Below are positions 44,689 to 56,174 of a stretch of 64,000 bases of DNA, one piece after another. The stretch covers positions 61,818 to 125,817 of the forward strand of contig NW_005201165.1 in assembly GCF_000372725.1 (NCBI RefSeq), given 5' to 3'. The stretch is from Emiliania huxleyi CCMP1516 (Eukaryota > Haptophyta > Isochrysidales > Noelaerhabdaceae). The translations under genes and the position numbers were made by a program. Below the pieces are notes generated by a model. It made no database searches, was not told where the DNA came from, and saw only the letters and a list, made by a program, of their open reading frames with translations. Numbering within the stretch: the stretch's first letter is position 1; each line of letters opens with the position of its first letter.

Positions 44689-45373
44689 ATCGGACTCGCC
44701 GGCGACGGCGCGCCGCCTCGCCGCCGATGCGCCTCCCCGTCAATAGACGCCGCCGCGACGCACCAGCCTCACGCCGTCACGCACAAGCCTCACGCCGCGC
44801 CGCGCGTCGCAGGTGCTCATTGCCGGCTCCACCGGCCGGCTGCCGAAGCTTCTCGTCGAGCTGCTCTCGGCTCGCGGCGCCCGCCCGTGCGTCGCCGCGG
44901 CGGAGGGCGGCGCCGACGCGCTGCAACGTGCGGGCGCGAGCGCCGTCTTCAACTACCACGCCGAGTCGTTTACCGAGCAGCTGGCCGGGACAGGCCTCTC
45001 TGCAGTGGTGGACGTGGTCGGGCGGGAGGAGGAGCCGGGCTGGGTGAGGGAGGCGCTCGGCTGCGCCTATGTCTCGGCGGCGTCGCCCGCGCTGCTCTCG
45101 CTCAGCGAGGACGGCGCCCTCGCGGCGGCGCGTGGCTGGCAGAGGCGGTGGGGCAGGCGGCCGCACGAGGGGAGGCGCGTCTGGCGCGCGGACGACCGCG
45201 CGGCGGAGGCGCTGTCCGAGGCGATGGCGCTGCTCGAGAGCGGGAAGCTGACGCCGCCCGCCGAGGCGAGCGCCGCCTCCGAGACGGGGATGCAGTACCT
45301 CGAGTTCCTGCGCTGGCCGCGCGATTCGGAGACCGGCCGCCGGTTCGGATTCCCAGGCGAGAGAATCTACTAG
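44339..45373 (+). CDS. Medium-chain (quinone-oxidoreductase-like) reductase
   Basis: The MDR superfamily, RTN4IP1/quinone-oxidoreductase-like. Exon 1 starts at ATG 44339 (MRISVAASHVEPIDMRLHGG) and includes AAQLPILVLTAAAALHSVGL and PPGTP. Exon 2 begins at 44814 after GTCGCAG, with VLIAGSTGRLPKLLVELLSA (the Rossmann dinucleotide-binding glycine motif), AGASAVFNYHAESFTEQLAG, LSAVVDVVGREEEPG and ESGKLTPPAEASAASETGMQ; the stop is at 45371-45373. It lacks the zinc ligands of alcohol dehydrogenases. The glycine motif is A-G-S-T-G instead of the common G-A-S-G-G-V-G, so cofactor binding may be altered. It looks shorter than typical family members. The exon 1 donor is not certain. The other copy of exon 1 lies at 50616-50965. 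Confidence 0.6.
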
Positions 45374-48344
45374 TACCACGCTCCACGGCGGGCAAGGCCT
45401 ATTTAGTGATTTATACTCGGCCCGGCGGGCCCTCGACGTCGATCGTCGTCGTCCCCAATAGCGTGGAGAGAGACGACGCCCGACGGGAACGCGAGCACAC
45501 GGACACGCGTAAAGCGTAAAATTTGGCCTGCACAAGCTTTTCCGGCAAACAAAAAGGAAAATAAATATAAATAAAACGGACACCTCTACTAGGAGATGGG
45601 TAAAAAGGAACAGGTCCCCGCCCTGCGGTCTTTGTGCAGGGTTCTTTGTGGGTGTGGTCGGCGACTAGCCGGGGTCGTCCTCCCGATGGGGACTAGCACT
45701 AGCCGTCTTCCACATGGTCCCTCGGGTCCCTGCTGCTCCTAATCTCGTCGTACATCCTCCTGCTGATCTCAGCAACATCCTGCTCCCTCCCTCGTCTCGC
45801 CCTGCGCGTCTGCTCCGCCTCCCCGTCGTAAAAAGGAAAACAGAGGGTCCCCAGCACTTTGCGTTTCCGGAAATTTCCAGGGAAAACAGAGGGTGTTTGG
45901 TGCTCCATTCTGGAAACTCGCGAGTTTCCCTGAGTCTGAGAGCTGGTCTGGGGGGGCGCGGGGGCCCCCGGAGGCACCGTGCGCCGCGCCGCAGTGCGGA
46001 AACGGGGCTCCTGCTCTATTAGTCTCTATTAGCACCAACTTCCCGAATGATTACGGTTGATTAGATGGCAGATTTGGAGAGATCTCGAGGAGTACACACA
46101 GATAGACCCTCCAATCATCAGTAACCTCCAACCTGATCGGTCGTACTGACCGCCGACAGATCACTCCAGACAGCAGACAGGCCGACGTCTGCACGCGGCC
46201 GGCCGGGCGAGAGGCTTGACACGATCCGACCCTGCGACCCTGACGCTGCTGCTCTAGCTATCAGCCATGGACTGCTGACTGCTGCCACAATGTGCGACCG
46301 GTGCTGGCCCACTTGGCGGCCTCCCCGGTCAGTGGTGAGGCGCAGTTCAGAGCTGTCGATGGCGCGATGCCGCACTGGTCCCATATTGGTGACACTAGAC
46401 CACAAAGTTTGCCGGTCCAAGAGAGAGGCACCGGCGCTGTCCTGAGAAGGTGCGTGGTCCTTCATGACTGCCCATGCGCGCGAGGCTGTGTAGGCATAGC
46501 CTCGAGAGTGCCAGCAGCCAATCCGAGGCGACGCGCATTGCACCAAGCGTGCACACGATGGAAGGACACCTTGACCTTCCTACTGGCCGTACGATCAGGT
46601 CGTCACTGAATGCTTGATACTAAGGCCGCGAGCTATGCAGGTGATCAATTGTGCAGCACGGCACGGTCAGCAGCGCCGAAAGGATGTCGCAAGGCGTGAT
46701 AGCATGGCCGCAAGTACGCCGAATTCCCGTGAAAACAACTGAATAACCACGGGCCCTCAGCGGAGCTGGGAAGAGGACCGCCGCAAGCGGCGTGGCGTGG
46801 AGCGGTTGTGCATCCCTCCGGGGGCCCCTCTGCGCCGGGGAGGCGTTGTTGGAGGCTAGGACGCAAGCGTCCGTCGCCCTTTTCAAACTCGGGGCCCACT
46901 CCGCTACGCTCCGACCCGAATTTGGAGGGCCTAAAAGTTTAAGGTGTTGCTGCGCAAAAGGGGTCGGACACCGGGCGCAGCTCATGCTAAGAGCTAGAAG
47001 AGGAGATAGAGAGAACAACCACCCTGTCCCGTTATTGCGTACACCAACAAACACCACAAAACGCTCTCTCTCTCCTGTCCGCTCACTCAGGGGGGTCACA
47101 ACTACCAAGTCCCTCGACTAGCTGCCACAGGGCGCAGCTGCCACAGGGCGCAGCTGGAGACGCTCCCCCTCGGCATCCACCCCCACCCGCTCCAGCCCCA
47201 CTTCTGCTGCCGAGAGAGCTGAATCGAAGCAAGCGTGCCATTGCATCTTGGCGTGCTCCTGGAGCGCGGCTTTCTGCGGCCACGAGCACGGCGGAGTCGG
47301 CGTCGTAGCGCGCATCGTTCCCGCTCATCGCCCATTCCTCCCGTGACGTGTGTCGGCCGCGATTCGATGTCGCCACCTTCATCGCCAACGAGGACTCCCT
47401 CGACTGCAGGGGGGCTCCGGCGCGGGGAGGGACTCCGCCTGCTGCGCTGGCCGACTGCGCCCTCCTCCTCCATGGGATCGATCCGATTCCGCAGCGGCGG
47501 TGCTGCGCGGGAGGCGGCCGCGGGCACGCTGGGCTCGATCAGCGGCTTTCCCCTCAGGCAGCGCGAAAGCACGGATTTGGCGGATTCTTGGCTTCAATTT
47601 TACGAATGTCTTGGCACCAGCTGAAGGCTTGCATCCCACATCACGCAGTTTGTGCACGGTATTCGGATTTTGGCTATTTGCTCGTGTGGGGGTAAATCGC
47701 AGATTTGTCAATGGTACCGCGTCTGCGACGCGGGCGCCTTGCGGGCAGAGCCCTTAGCCACCCTTTTATCTTGCGCGGTCAAAATCGCGCAAAAAAAGCG
47801 AACAAATCGGCGCCTGCGGCGGGCCATGGGACCCCATCGCCCCCCCGCATGGACACCCTCTGGGGCCCCCGCGCCGGCCCAGAGGTCTGGGGCAAAATCT
47901 GAGGCAAAATTGAGGAAATCGGCACGATACCCAGGCGGTCGCAGGGTATTTTCCAGGTATACCCGGGGTTTTCCAGGTATACCCGCAAAATTTTGCCGGT
48001 TTGGCTGATTTTGGGCCCAAACCAGCCTCGGACTCGGCTCAGAGCCCGGAAAATTTGATGGTTTCCCCGGGAAAAGAGAGAGGAAAGGAGAGGGTGCTGT
48101 AGAGAAAAAAGGAAAGGAAAAGAGACGGGGTGCGAGAGGAAAAGCTTGTTCAGCCTAACGTAAAATGCAATAAAGTGAAAAGTAAATAGGAGGCCAGAGG
48201 GCGGTGCCCGGCGCCGGCGGTAAGGGAAACCAGGGCGAAAGGACAATCGGATCATCGTCGTCGGCCGCCCTTGTTTACAAAAACAGGCACCGCTCCACGG
48301 CTCCAGGCACGGACTGATGAACATCTCCACCCTGTGAACATCAA
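45374..48344. other. Long intergenic region
   Basis: About 3 kb with no supported gene. It holds two CAGAGGGT-containing repeats near 45840-45895. A tandem of GCCACAGGGCGCAGCT lies near 47110-47150, a repeat at 47574-47725 is related to 21590-21875, and two copies of TTTTCCAGGTATACCCG lie near 47950-47990. Open frames around 46.6-47.1 kb show no protein motif on either strand. Confidence 0.5.
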
Positions 48345-48540
48345 CAACGCTGCTCGCAACATGCGTGTCGCGCACTCACTCATTCATGACCGGTCTCAAT
48401 GCCCCACCCCCCTGCGCGCGGGCCTTCTAAGCCCGCGGGTAGTCCCCCCCCATCCCCAGGGCCTCCAGGGCTCGCACCTCAACCTCTCACAGGCCAGCGC
48501 ACAGCGCCATAAGAGGTATTTTCTTCTCAATAACAAGGCT
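48345..48540 (+). mobile_element. R2 truncated copy flanked by CTGTGAAC
   Basis: About 195 bp matching the 3' part of the 18.2-kb copy in reverse, including the codons for NINNAARNMRVAHS. CTGTGAAC precedes it (about 48333-48340) and follows it (about 48539-48546). Confidence 0.7.
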
Positions 48541-48596
48541 GTGAACTCTGGTAATCGCCGCCCGCCCGCTGTTCCCGCGTTGATTGGTTGTGGTCG

Positions 48597-50252
48597 ATGG
48601 CTCCCCTGAAGCCGCCAAGCTTGCCGCCGCTGGCCAAGTACATCGCGGGGAAGCGTGCCTCCGAGGCCGCCAAGGCCAAGAAGGCCCACGTGCGTGTCAA
48701 CGCGCCCCCGCCGGCTGACGTGGAGGGCGGGCCTTTATCAGAGACAGACTGGGCCAGGGCGGGGATAAACCGGGGAGATGGCGAGTCCAAGGCGACGACC
48801 GTGAAGGGGATGTGGGGCCTGGAACGCCAGTTGGACGCAATCCCCGACGCCAGCGCTGAGAAACTGGTCGCCGTTCTGCCCGACCGCTCCCTCGGCATCG
48901 AGATTTACGCAAGCGCGCCGGTTGCGCTGCTCTACCAGATCGTGACACTCATCACGCTGCCGCTGTTTGTGCTGTACCTGCTCCTCAAGGCCATCATGGG
49001 CATCTTTCTGTGGATGGCCAACGGGGTGGTTTACTACTGCTGCTGCGGCCGCCCGAGCTTTGCCGAGGTTAAGGTGACCCTCGCCCCTGCCGGCATGGCC
49101 TCCCCGACGTCTCTGCGGCGGCGGCGGGCGCCGCTCTTCTCACGACCCTCTCTCCCATGCAGCCCGGGGATGGCTGGTGCCTCATCACTGGCGCCTCGTA
49201 CGGCATCGGCAACTCGATCGCGCGTGAGATGGCCTCGCGCGGCTACGACGTCATCCTCGTGGCGCGCACCACGTCCAAGCTGACGGAGTGCGCCGAGCAG
49301 TGCCGCGCCTTCGGCGTGCAGGCGAAAGTGGTGACGCAGGACCTGGCACTCGAGAATTCGCCGGAGCAGCTCTGGAAGAAGGCGAGACTGAGAGGCCCCT
49401 ACCCCCCACTTCCAGCAGCCGCTGCCCCCGAGGCCGCATCGCGTGCCCCGCGACACGCGCGCAGGTGCAAGAGATGGGTCTCGACGTCTCGATTCTCGTA
49501 AACAACGCGGGCGCGGGCTTTTACGGCATCTTTAACGAGGCGCGCCCCGCTTCAAGTGCACCCGCGAGCGTGCCCTTTGCCGATCAAGACAAGGAGCATT
49601 AGGTGAACTGGGGCAAGTACTCTTACATGATCAATCTCAACATGCGCACCTACGCGGGCAACATCCACCACTTCGGCCGCCCCATGATCGAGAAGGGACG
49701 CGGCCACATCCTCAACATCGCGTCGATCGCCTCCTTCGCGCCGGCGCCGTCGGAGGCGATGTACAACTCGAGCAAGGCTTTCGTTCTCGCGCTCGGCCAG
49801 GCCGGCCCACGCAGTCGCCCCGCCGCTCTGCGCAGGCAGGTTTTGACTGATGCGCAAGCCTGCACACCTAGGCCATCAAGTACGAGCTGCGCAACACCGG
49901 CGTGTCGCTCACCACGGGCTGCCCCGGCTTCACCCAGACGCGCTTCTGGCCACACGACGGCGCGCTCGCGCCGGCGGGCGCCACCGCGTGCATGCTGCAG
50001 AGCTCGGACGGCTGCGCGCGTCAGCTGGTGGACGCGATGTTCCAGTCCACAGTCTGGACCATCGCGGGGACGCCCCTCGGCTGGATCGTGAACTACGTCG
50101 CCACGCAGTCGACGCCGATGCTCCCGTGGGACTACGGCATGTGGTTCGTCGCCAAGCTCTTCAAATCGGAGGTGACTGAGAAGTCGTGGGTCCAGGGGTG
50201 GCTCTACTACCTCAAGCCGGCGGGCGGGTGGCCGTGGCAACGCACCATGTAA
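48597..50252 (+). CDS. Membrane-anchored short-chain reductase (HSD17B12/ketoacyl-CoA-reductase-like)
   Basis: Five exons with consistent phases: 48597-49073, 49163-49381, 49465-49539, 49603-49800, 49872-50252. Residues about 105-140 carry hydrophobic segments (VALLYQIVTLITLPLFVLYL). The SDR core follows: CLITGASYGIGNSIAREMAS (cofactor motif TGxxxGIG), SILVNNAGAGFYGIF (NNAG), LNIASIASFAP, and the catalytic YNSSK, then LTTGCPGFTQTRFW. This layout matches ER 3-ketoacyl-CoA or 17-beta-hydroxysteroid reductases used in very-long-chain fatty-acid elongation; the substrate is inferred. Intron 1 is GT-AG; introns 2, 3 and 4 begin with GC and end with AG, all phase 0. This is the clearest evidence in the window for routine GC-AG splicing. 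Confidence 0.83.
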
Positions 50253-50615
50253 GAGCAAAGAGGGACGGCCGCCGCATGGAAGGGGCGCTGAACCATCCCG
50301 GATGGTGGCTCCCCTGCCTGTCTTCAACTCTCTCGTCCCCTTTGCGACGCCGCACGCCCCAGGGGCGGAGGGGGCGCTCTTACAGTCCATGCGCATGCGA
50401 CACCCATGGCCCCGGTGCCCGGATGACACGAACACACCCTTGAAACTTCTACCACATGAGTCATGACACAGATCCACAACTCACTCTCACAAACACACAC
50501 AACCCCCTTCACTTTTCCTTTTGCCAATATCAAATGGCGACATAGTTACGCAATTTGATCTAAAGAGGAGGGCCCGGCGCTCTCGACGAGGGCGATGACA
50601 TCGCCAGGGCCGCGA

Positions 50616-50965
50616 CGCATGCTGATGGAAGGCGTGCCCGGCGGGAGGCCGACCGAGTGAAGGGCGGCGGCGGCAGTCAGGACGAGGATTGGGAGCTGGG
50701 CGGCGGCGACGTGGCTCAGCGAGCGCGGCTTGGAGAAGCAGAGCGCGCGTCGCGCCTCGACCGACGGTGAGGGTTCGGCACTGTCGACGAGGGCGATGAC
50801 ATCGCCAGAGCCGTCCGCAGCCGCCCCCGAGACGGCGCAGCAGAGAGTCTCGCCGTCGTCTTGGGCGGCGTCCGAGGCGAGCGGAGGGGCGGCGACCGAG
50901 CCCCAGCCGCCGTGCAGCCGCATGTCGATGGGCTCGACGTGCGACGCGGCGACCGAAATGCGCAT
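50616..50965 (-). pseudogene. Truncated copy of the MDR reductase first exon
   Basis: Identical in sense to 44339-44688 apart from one mismatch noticed, then it diverges abruptly. Beyond the break the sequence repeats an internal stretch (GCGATGTCATCGCCCTCGTC) and no Rossmann exon follows. The start codon and promoter-side sequence are intact, so it could be transcribed away from the SERCA gene. It is part of inverted-duplication arm B (50616-51279). Confidence 0.75.
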
Positions 50966-51046
50966 GTGTCTATCCTCACGGCGGAATTCTTTTTCTTTCT
51001 CTTCGACGTAAGAGTTTCAGCGCTGCCACCACGTCGAGACATCATC
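50966..51046. promoter_or_regulatory. 81-bp head-to-head intergenic region (bidirectional promoter)
   Basis: Separates the ATG of SERCA (51047, +) from the ATG of the MDR exon copy (50965, -). Includes TTCTTTTTCTTTCTC. The same 81 bp is present in arm A (44258-44338), where it still precedes the intact MDR gene. Promoter function is inferred from position. Confidence 0.5.
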
Positions 51047-54000
51047 ATGGCTTCGGAGAGGCCGTGGGCCTACCCCACCGAGCAGGCTCTCGTCCCGCTG
51101 CTGGGCGCCTCCGCTGCAGCGGCCCACACGCACGCTGCCTCTGCGCCCGCAGGTGCTCGCCAGCCACGGCGTTGACCAGGGGCAGGGCCTCGCCGACGCA
51201 GAGGTGGAGCTGAAGCGCGCAGAGTTTGGGACCAACGAGCTGGACAAGGACGAGGGCACGCCGCTCTGGAAGCTGGTCCTGCAGCAGTTCGACGATCTCC
51301 TCGTCAAGATTCTCCTCGGCGCTGCCGTCCTCTCCTTTGTGCGTGCTGCGCCGCCGCGACTGCCGCCTCTGCCGCTCCTCTCTGCAGCCCTGCAAGAGCG
51401 CCTGCCATAGTGCTAGGCCAGGCGCGCCGACTCGACCGCGTGAGGCCAGGCGCGCCGACTCGGCCGGCCGCCCCCCTGGCAGGTGCTCGCCTTCTTCGAG
51501 GACAGCGAGGAGGAGGGTCTGCAAGCGTTTGTTGAGCCGTGCGCTGCCGGCAGATGCCAGACTCCACACAGAGCAACACGCGCTCCTCTGTCCTCGTCCT
51601 GGCGGCGGGCACGCCAGTGCGTGCCCTCTCGCCTTGACGCGCTCCAGCCTCCTCCCTTGGGCTGCGTGAGGCCGCGAGCGGCTCTCTGCGCGCCTTGTTC
51701 CCCTCGAAGCCGTCTCGCTGCGACACATCTCTCTCTCTGCTCGCACACCGCTTCCCTCCGCTCGCAGGTTCGTCATCCTGCTCATCCTCATCATCAACGC
51801 GGTTGTCGGTGTGTGGCAGGAGCACAACGCTGAGAATGCCCTCGAGGCACTCAAAGAGCTGCAGGCGCGCGCCGACGCCTCCCGCGCCCTCTCGCGCGCC
51901 GCCGTCGCTCGACTCCCTCGCCGCTCTATGCCACGCCCTCACCGTCGCCCTCCTCCCCCCCCCCCCGCACTCACTCTCTCCCGCGTCCTCTCTCTCCCGT
52001 GCGCTTCGTCCGAGCCAGCGCGGCCACTCCGACGCGTTCCGCACTCGGCGCTGCAGGGCTGCAAGGCAAAGGTCTACCGCAACGGCCAGCTCGTGCCTGA
52101 CCTGCCTGCGGCGGACCTTGTGCCGGGCGACATCGTCGAGGTGTCCGTCGGCGACAAGGTGCCCGCCGACTTGCGCGTGCTGCGCCTCAAGACCACGACG
52201 GTGCGCGAAACGCCGACGCTTCGGTTCCCTCGGCTCCACCTCGGCTCCACCTCCACCTCGGCTCCACCTCGGCCCCACCTCCGCCTGGGCCGCGCCTCGG
52301 CTCCACCTCGGCCAGTCTCGGCGACACCTCGGCGCCATCTCGCCTAGGTGCGCACCGACGAGGGCGCGCTCACGGGCGAGTCGGAGACGGTGATGAAGCA
52401 CACCGAGCCGGTGGGGGCGGAGGCGCGCATCCAGGACAAGACCAACATGATGTTTTCGGGCACGACCCTCTCGGGGGGCGGCGCCTTTGGCGTGGTTGTC
52501 GCGACGGGCATGCGCACCGAGATCGGCAAGATCCAGGCCAACGTCAAGGAGGCTGCGGAGGACGAGGAGAAGACGCCGCTTGGGCAGAAGATCGACGCGT
52601 TCGGAGAGATGCTCGCGCGCGTCATCGGCCTCATCTGCATCGCCGTCTGGGTGATGAACTTCTCAAAGTTCGCCGACCCGGTGCACGGCGGCTTCTGGCA
52701 CGGCCTCATCTACTACCTCAAGATCGCCGTGGCGCTCGGCGTCGCCGCCATCCCCGAGGGCCTCCCCGCCGTCATCACGCTCTGCCTCGCCCTCGGCACG
52801 CGCAAGATGGTCAAGCGCAACGCCATCGTCCGCAAGCTCCCCTCCGTCGAGACGCTCGGCTGCACGACCGTCATCTGCTCCGACAAGACGGGCACCCTCA
52901 CCACCAACCAGATGGCGGTGGTGGCGATGGCGTACCCGCGCTCCGCGCCGGACGACATCGCGGAGCACGTCGTCACTGGCACCTCGTACAGCCCCGAGGG
53001 CGAGGTGGTTGGGCTCAGCCTGTCCGCCGACTCGGGCGTGCTCGACATCGCGAGGGTGTCCGCGCTGTGCAACCAGGCCTCGATCCACTACGCGGGCGGC
53101 AAGTACGAGCGCGTCGGCGAGCCGACCGAGGCGGCGCTCAAGGTGCTGGCCGAGAAGATCGGGCTTCCGGGCGTGCCTCGCACCAGCGACCCCGCGCTTG
53201 CGTGCTGCCAGGCCAACGGCCACTGGATAGCGCAGAGCCCGTGCAACGCGGTGCTCGAGTTCTCGCGCGACCGCAAGTCGATGTCGACGCTCTGCGGTTA
53301 CGGAAGCGGCGCGTCGGAGGGGGGGCTCGGCGCGAGCCCCGCGCGCGCGACGCGCTCCCGCGCAAAGGCGTCGGGCGGCGCAAACATGCTGTACTGCAAG
53401 GGCGCGCCCGAGTCGGTGCTGCCGCGCTGCACGCGCGCGCGGCTGGCCAACGGGACGACGGTCAGCCTGTCGGCGCCTCAGCGGGACGCGCTCCTCGCCT
53501 ACGTCTCCGGCATGGCGGCGCGCCCGCTCCGGTGCCTCGCGCTCGCCATCGCCGAGGACGTCGGCGACTTGGCGGACTACGACGGCCCGTCGCACCCGGC
53601 GCACCACAAGCTCGTCGACACGGCCGGCTTTGCAAGCATCGAGAAGGGGATGACCTTCGTCGGCCTGGTGGGCATCAAGGACCCCGCGCGGCCCGAGGTC
53701 GCGCCGGCGATCGCCTCGTGCAACACGGCGGGCATCCGCGTGGTGATGATCACCGGCGACACGAAGCCCACCGCCGAGGCCATCGCGAGGGAGATTGGGA
53801 TCTTCCCCGAGGGCGAGTCGCTGCAGGGCCGCTCCTTCACCGGCGCCGAGTTCTTCGCGCTCTCGGCGGAGAAGCGGCGCGAGCTGCTCACCGAGCACCG
53901 CCACTCGATGGTCTTCTCGCGCACCGAGCCGCGCGACAAGCAGGAGCTCGTCAAGATCCTGCGCACCGCCGGCGAGGTGCCCGCGATGACGGGCGACGGC

Positions 54001-55154
54001 GTCAACGACGCGCCGGCGCTCAAGCAGGCGGCCATCGGCGTGGCGATGGGCATCGCGGGCACCGAGGTGGCCAAGGAGGCGGCCGACATGATCCTGGCGG
54101 ACGACAACTTCGCGACCATCGTGGCGGCGGTGGAGGAGGGGCGCGCCATCTACATGAACATGAAGGCCTTCATCCGCTACCTCATCTCGTCCAACATTGG
54201 CGAGGTGGCCTCCATCTTCCTCACGGCGCTGCTCGGCTTCCCCGAGGGTGACCCCGCCCCCGCCCCTTCGGCCTGCCGTGCCCCTCCGGGCCGCCCCCCC
54301 TCCGCTGAGCCCTCTCCGACCCGCCCCGCCGCAGGCCTCATCCCGGTCCAGCTGCTGTGGGTGAACCTCGTCACCGACGGCCCGCCCGCCACCGCGCTCG
54401 GCTTCAACCCGCCCGACCCGGACATCATGCGCCGCCCGCCCCGCCGTGCCGACGACCAGCTCATCACGCCGTGGGTCTTCTTCCGCTACATGGTCGTCGG
54501 CTTGTACGTCGGCTTCGCCACGGTCGGCGTGTTCGGGTACTGGTACACGGCCTACGACTGGTCCGAGTACGGCCACCCTCTCATCTCGGTCTCGCACCTC
54601 TCAAACTGGGGCAAGTGCTCCCACTTTGGCGAGATGGCCGAGTTTACGAGCGACCCGTGCGCGCCCCGCCTTCCGCCCGCGGATGCGCCGCGAGCTCGCC
54701 GCCGCCTCACCGCCGCGGCTGTGTGAGCAGGTATGCTCCCGACTTCACGACGTGGGCCGCCAACGGCGGGCTCGACCTGTCCGCCAAGCCGTGCGACTAC
54801 ATGACGGGCAGGGCGAAGAACACGGCCTCCACGCTCTCGCTCTCCGTCCTCGTCACGATCGAGATGTTCAACGCTCTCAACGCAATCTCGGAGGACGGCT
54901 CGCTGCTGCAGGTGCCGCCGTGGGTCAACCCGTGGCTGCTGCTCGCGATGTTCGTCTCCTTTGGCCTCCACTTCGTGATCATGTACGTGCCCGTGCTCGC
55001 GACCATCTTTTCGATCGTGCCGCTCACGCTCAACGACTGGCTCCTCGTGCTCGCCTTCTCCTTCCCCGTCATCATCGTCGACGAGGCGCTCAAGCTCGTC
55101 GGAAGGGTGCGCGAGCGCGCGGCCTTCCATCGGCGCATGGAGAAGGAGGAGTAG
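51047..55154 (+). CDS. SERCA-type Ca2+-transporting P-type ATPase
   Basis: ER/SR-type P2A calcium pump. Exons fixed by phase: 51047-51085, 51153-51338, 51483-51538, 51768-51864, 52057-52200, 52348-54247, 54335-54662, 54731-55154, giving about 1057 residues, the usual SERCA length. Motifs: [20 protein letters not shown], the actuator TGES (GALTGES), [20 protein letters not shown] (Ca-binding helix 4), the phosphorylation site [58 protein letters not shown], and the helix 6 segment [20 protein letters not shown]. Introns 1, 4 and 7 start with GC. The intron at 52201-52347 is a CTCGGCTCCAC minisatellite. Intron 54663-54730 ends in the hairpin CTCACCGCC...GTGTGAGCAG. All catalytic residues looked for are present. 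Confidence 0.93.
52215..52345 (+). repeat. Intronic minisatellite in SERCA (CTCGGCTCCAC)
   Basis: About ten degenerate units of 11-12 bp. Same sequence, in gene sense, as the SEC23 array at 26880-27010 and a short array in the ALG5-like gene (25220-25285). Confidence 0.85.
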
Positions 55155-56174
55155 AGGGGCGCGGGGAGGGGCGGCAGGGGCGGCACACGCCGCGGGGCGG
55201 CTGCGCGCCTCAGAACCGCGACGGTGCTTCCGCGGCAGCGCCGCGGCCAGCGCGGCCAGCGCGGCCCCGACGGGTTCTATTGACATCTCGCCGCGGTCTC
55301 CGTCCCGTCGGCTTGGGGGGATGGGGAACGTCGAGATTGATAAGCGCAGCAGGCGCGGTGTCAGAGAGCGGGCTCGGACTCGCAGTGATTGGATTGTTTC
55401 GGGGGGGTTCCTCTTTCTTTGGTAACAGCTGTTGCGACGGTACCCCCCACAACCAAAAAGATGCCCCGCCTCGAGTGCCCCGCGATATCCCACACACGGC
55501 CTATACGCCAAAAGGCGGCAGCGGGCCAGCATCAGAATCGTCCGTCATATGCGTGTTCCGTTTTCCCAAAATCACGATGACACAACCCGCATGATTAATT
55601 ACTTGTGTCGCTAATGTTCAAACAAGCGGTCGTGTCGTGCAGCTCGGGTGCTGGGGGGGTCGTGGGAGCCGCTCGGGACCATTCTAAAGGCGTGTGTTGG
55701 TAGCTGGGGCCTCGAAAGCGCCCCCGGGGCCCTCTGCAGGACCTCTCTGGAGCCCCAAAACGGCGCCTGCAGGGCGGCTCGCGGCTTTGAGGCTCGTAAA
55801 ACGGGTGCCGCTGGCATCGTCCCGATGCGTGTGTATCACCACATGCCGATATCGCGCACGAGTCAGCCGCGAGAGTCCGTCCAAGCCTCGGAACGAGCCC
55901 AACGGGGCCTTTTTGGCCCCTCGGCGCCTTCTGCCGACCTTTGGCGCCCGATTTGGTGCCACCCTGCGGTCTTCAGACGCATCTGAGGTGCTCCCATGAT
56001 GTTTCTACATCGGGACGTGTCGTGGTCTGACAATCGAAAGCGGCAGAGAGCACACAACCACCCAAGCACGCACCCACGACAGACACCCGTCGCTGTTTTG
56101 GCTCCTGCTGCACACACCTAGCAGCTACTAGAGTCCGTCCGGTCCCCCGATTGGGTTCTCCGCACTCCCCGCGT
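55155..56174. other. Intergenic, GC-rich
   Basis: About 1 kb. No repeats matched elsewhere in the window and no conserved frames seen. Two GGGGCC-rich stretches lie near 55720-55760 and 55900-55960. Confidence 0.4.

Noticed and set aside
46620-47108. Open frame of about 160 codons on the minus strand
   Set aside because: Several frames on both strands look equally plausible here and none has a conserved motif; probably repeat DNA.
52663-54597. 644-codon antisense frame opposite SERCA exon 6
   Set aside because: His/Arg/Gly-rich mirror of a GC-rich exon; no domain, and the sense strand is fully accounted for by a P-type ATPase.
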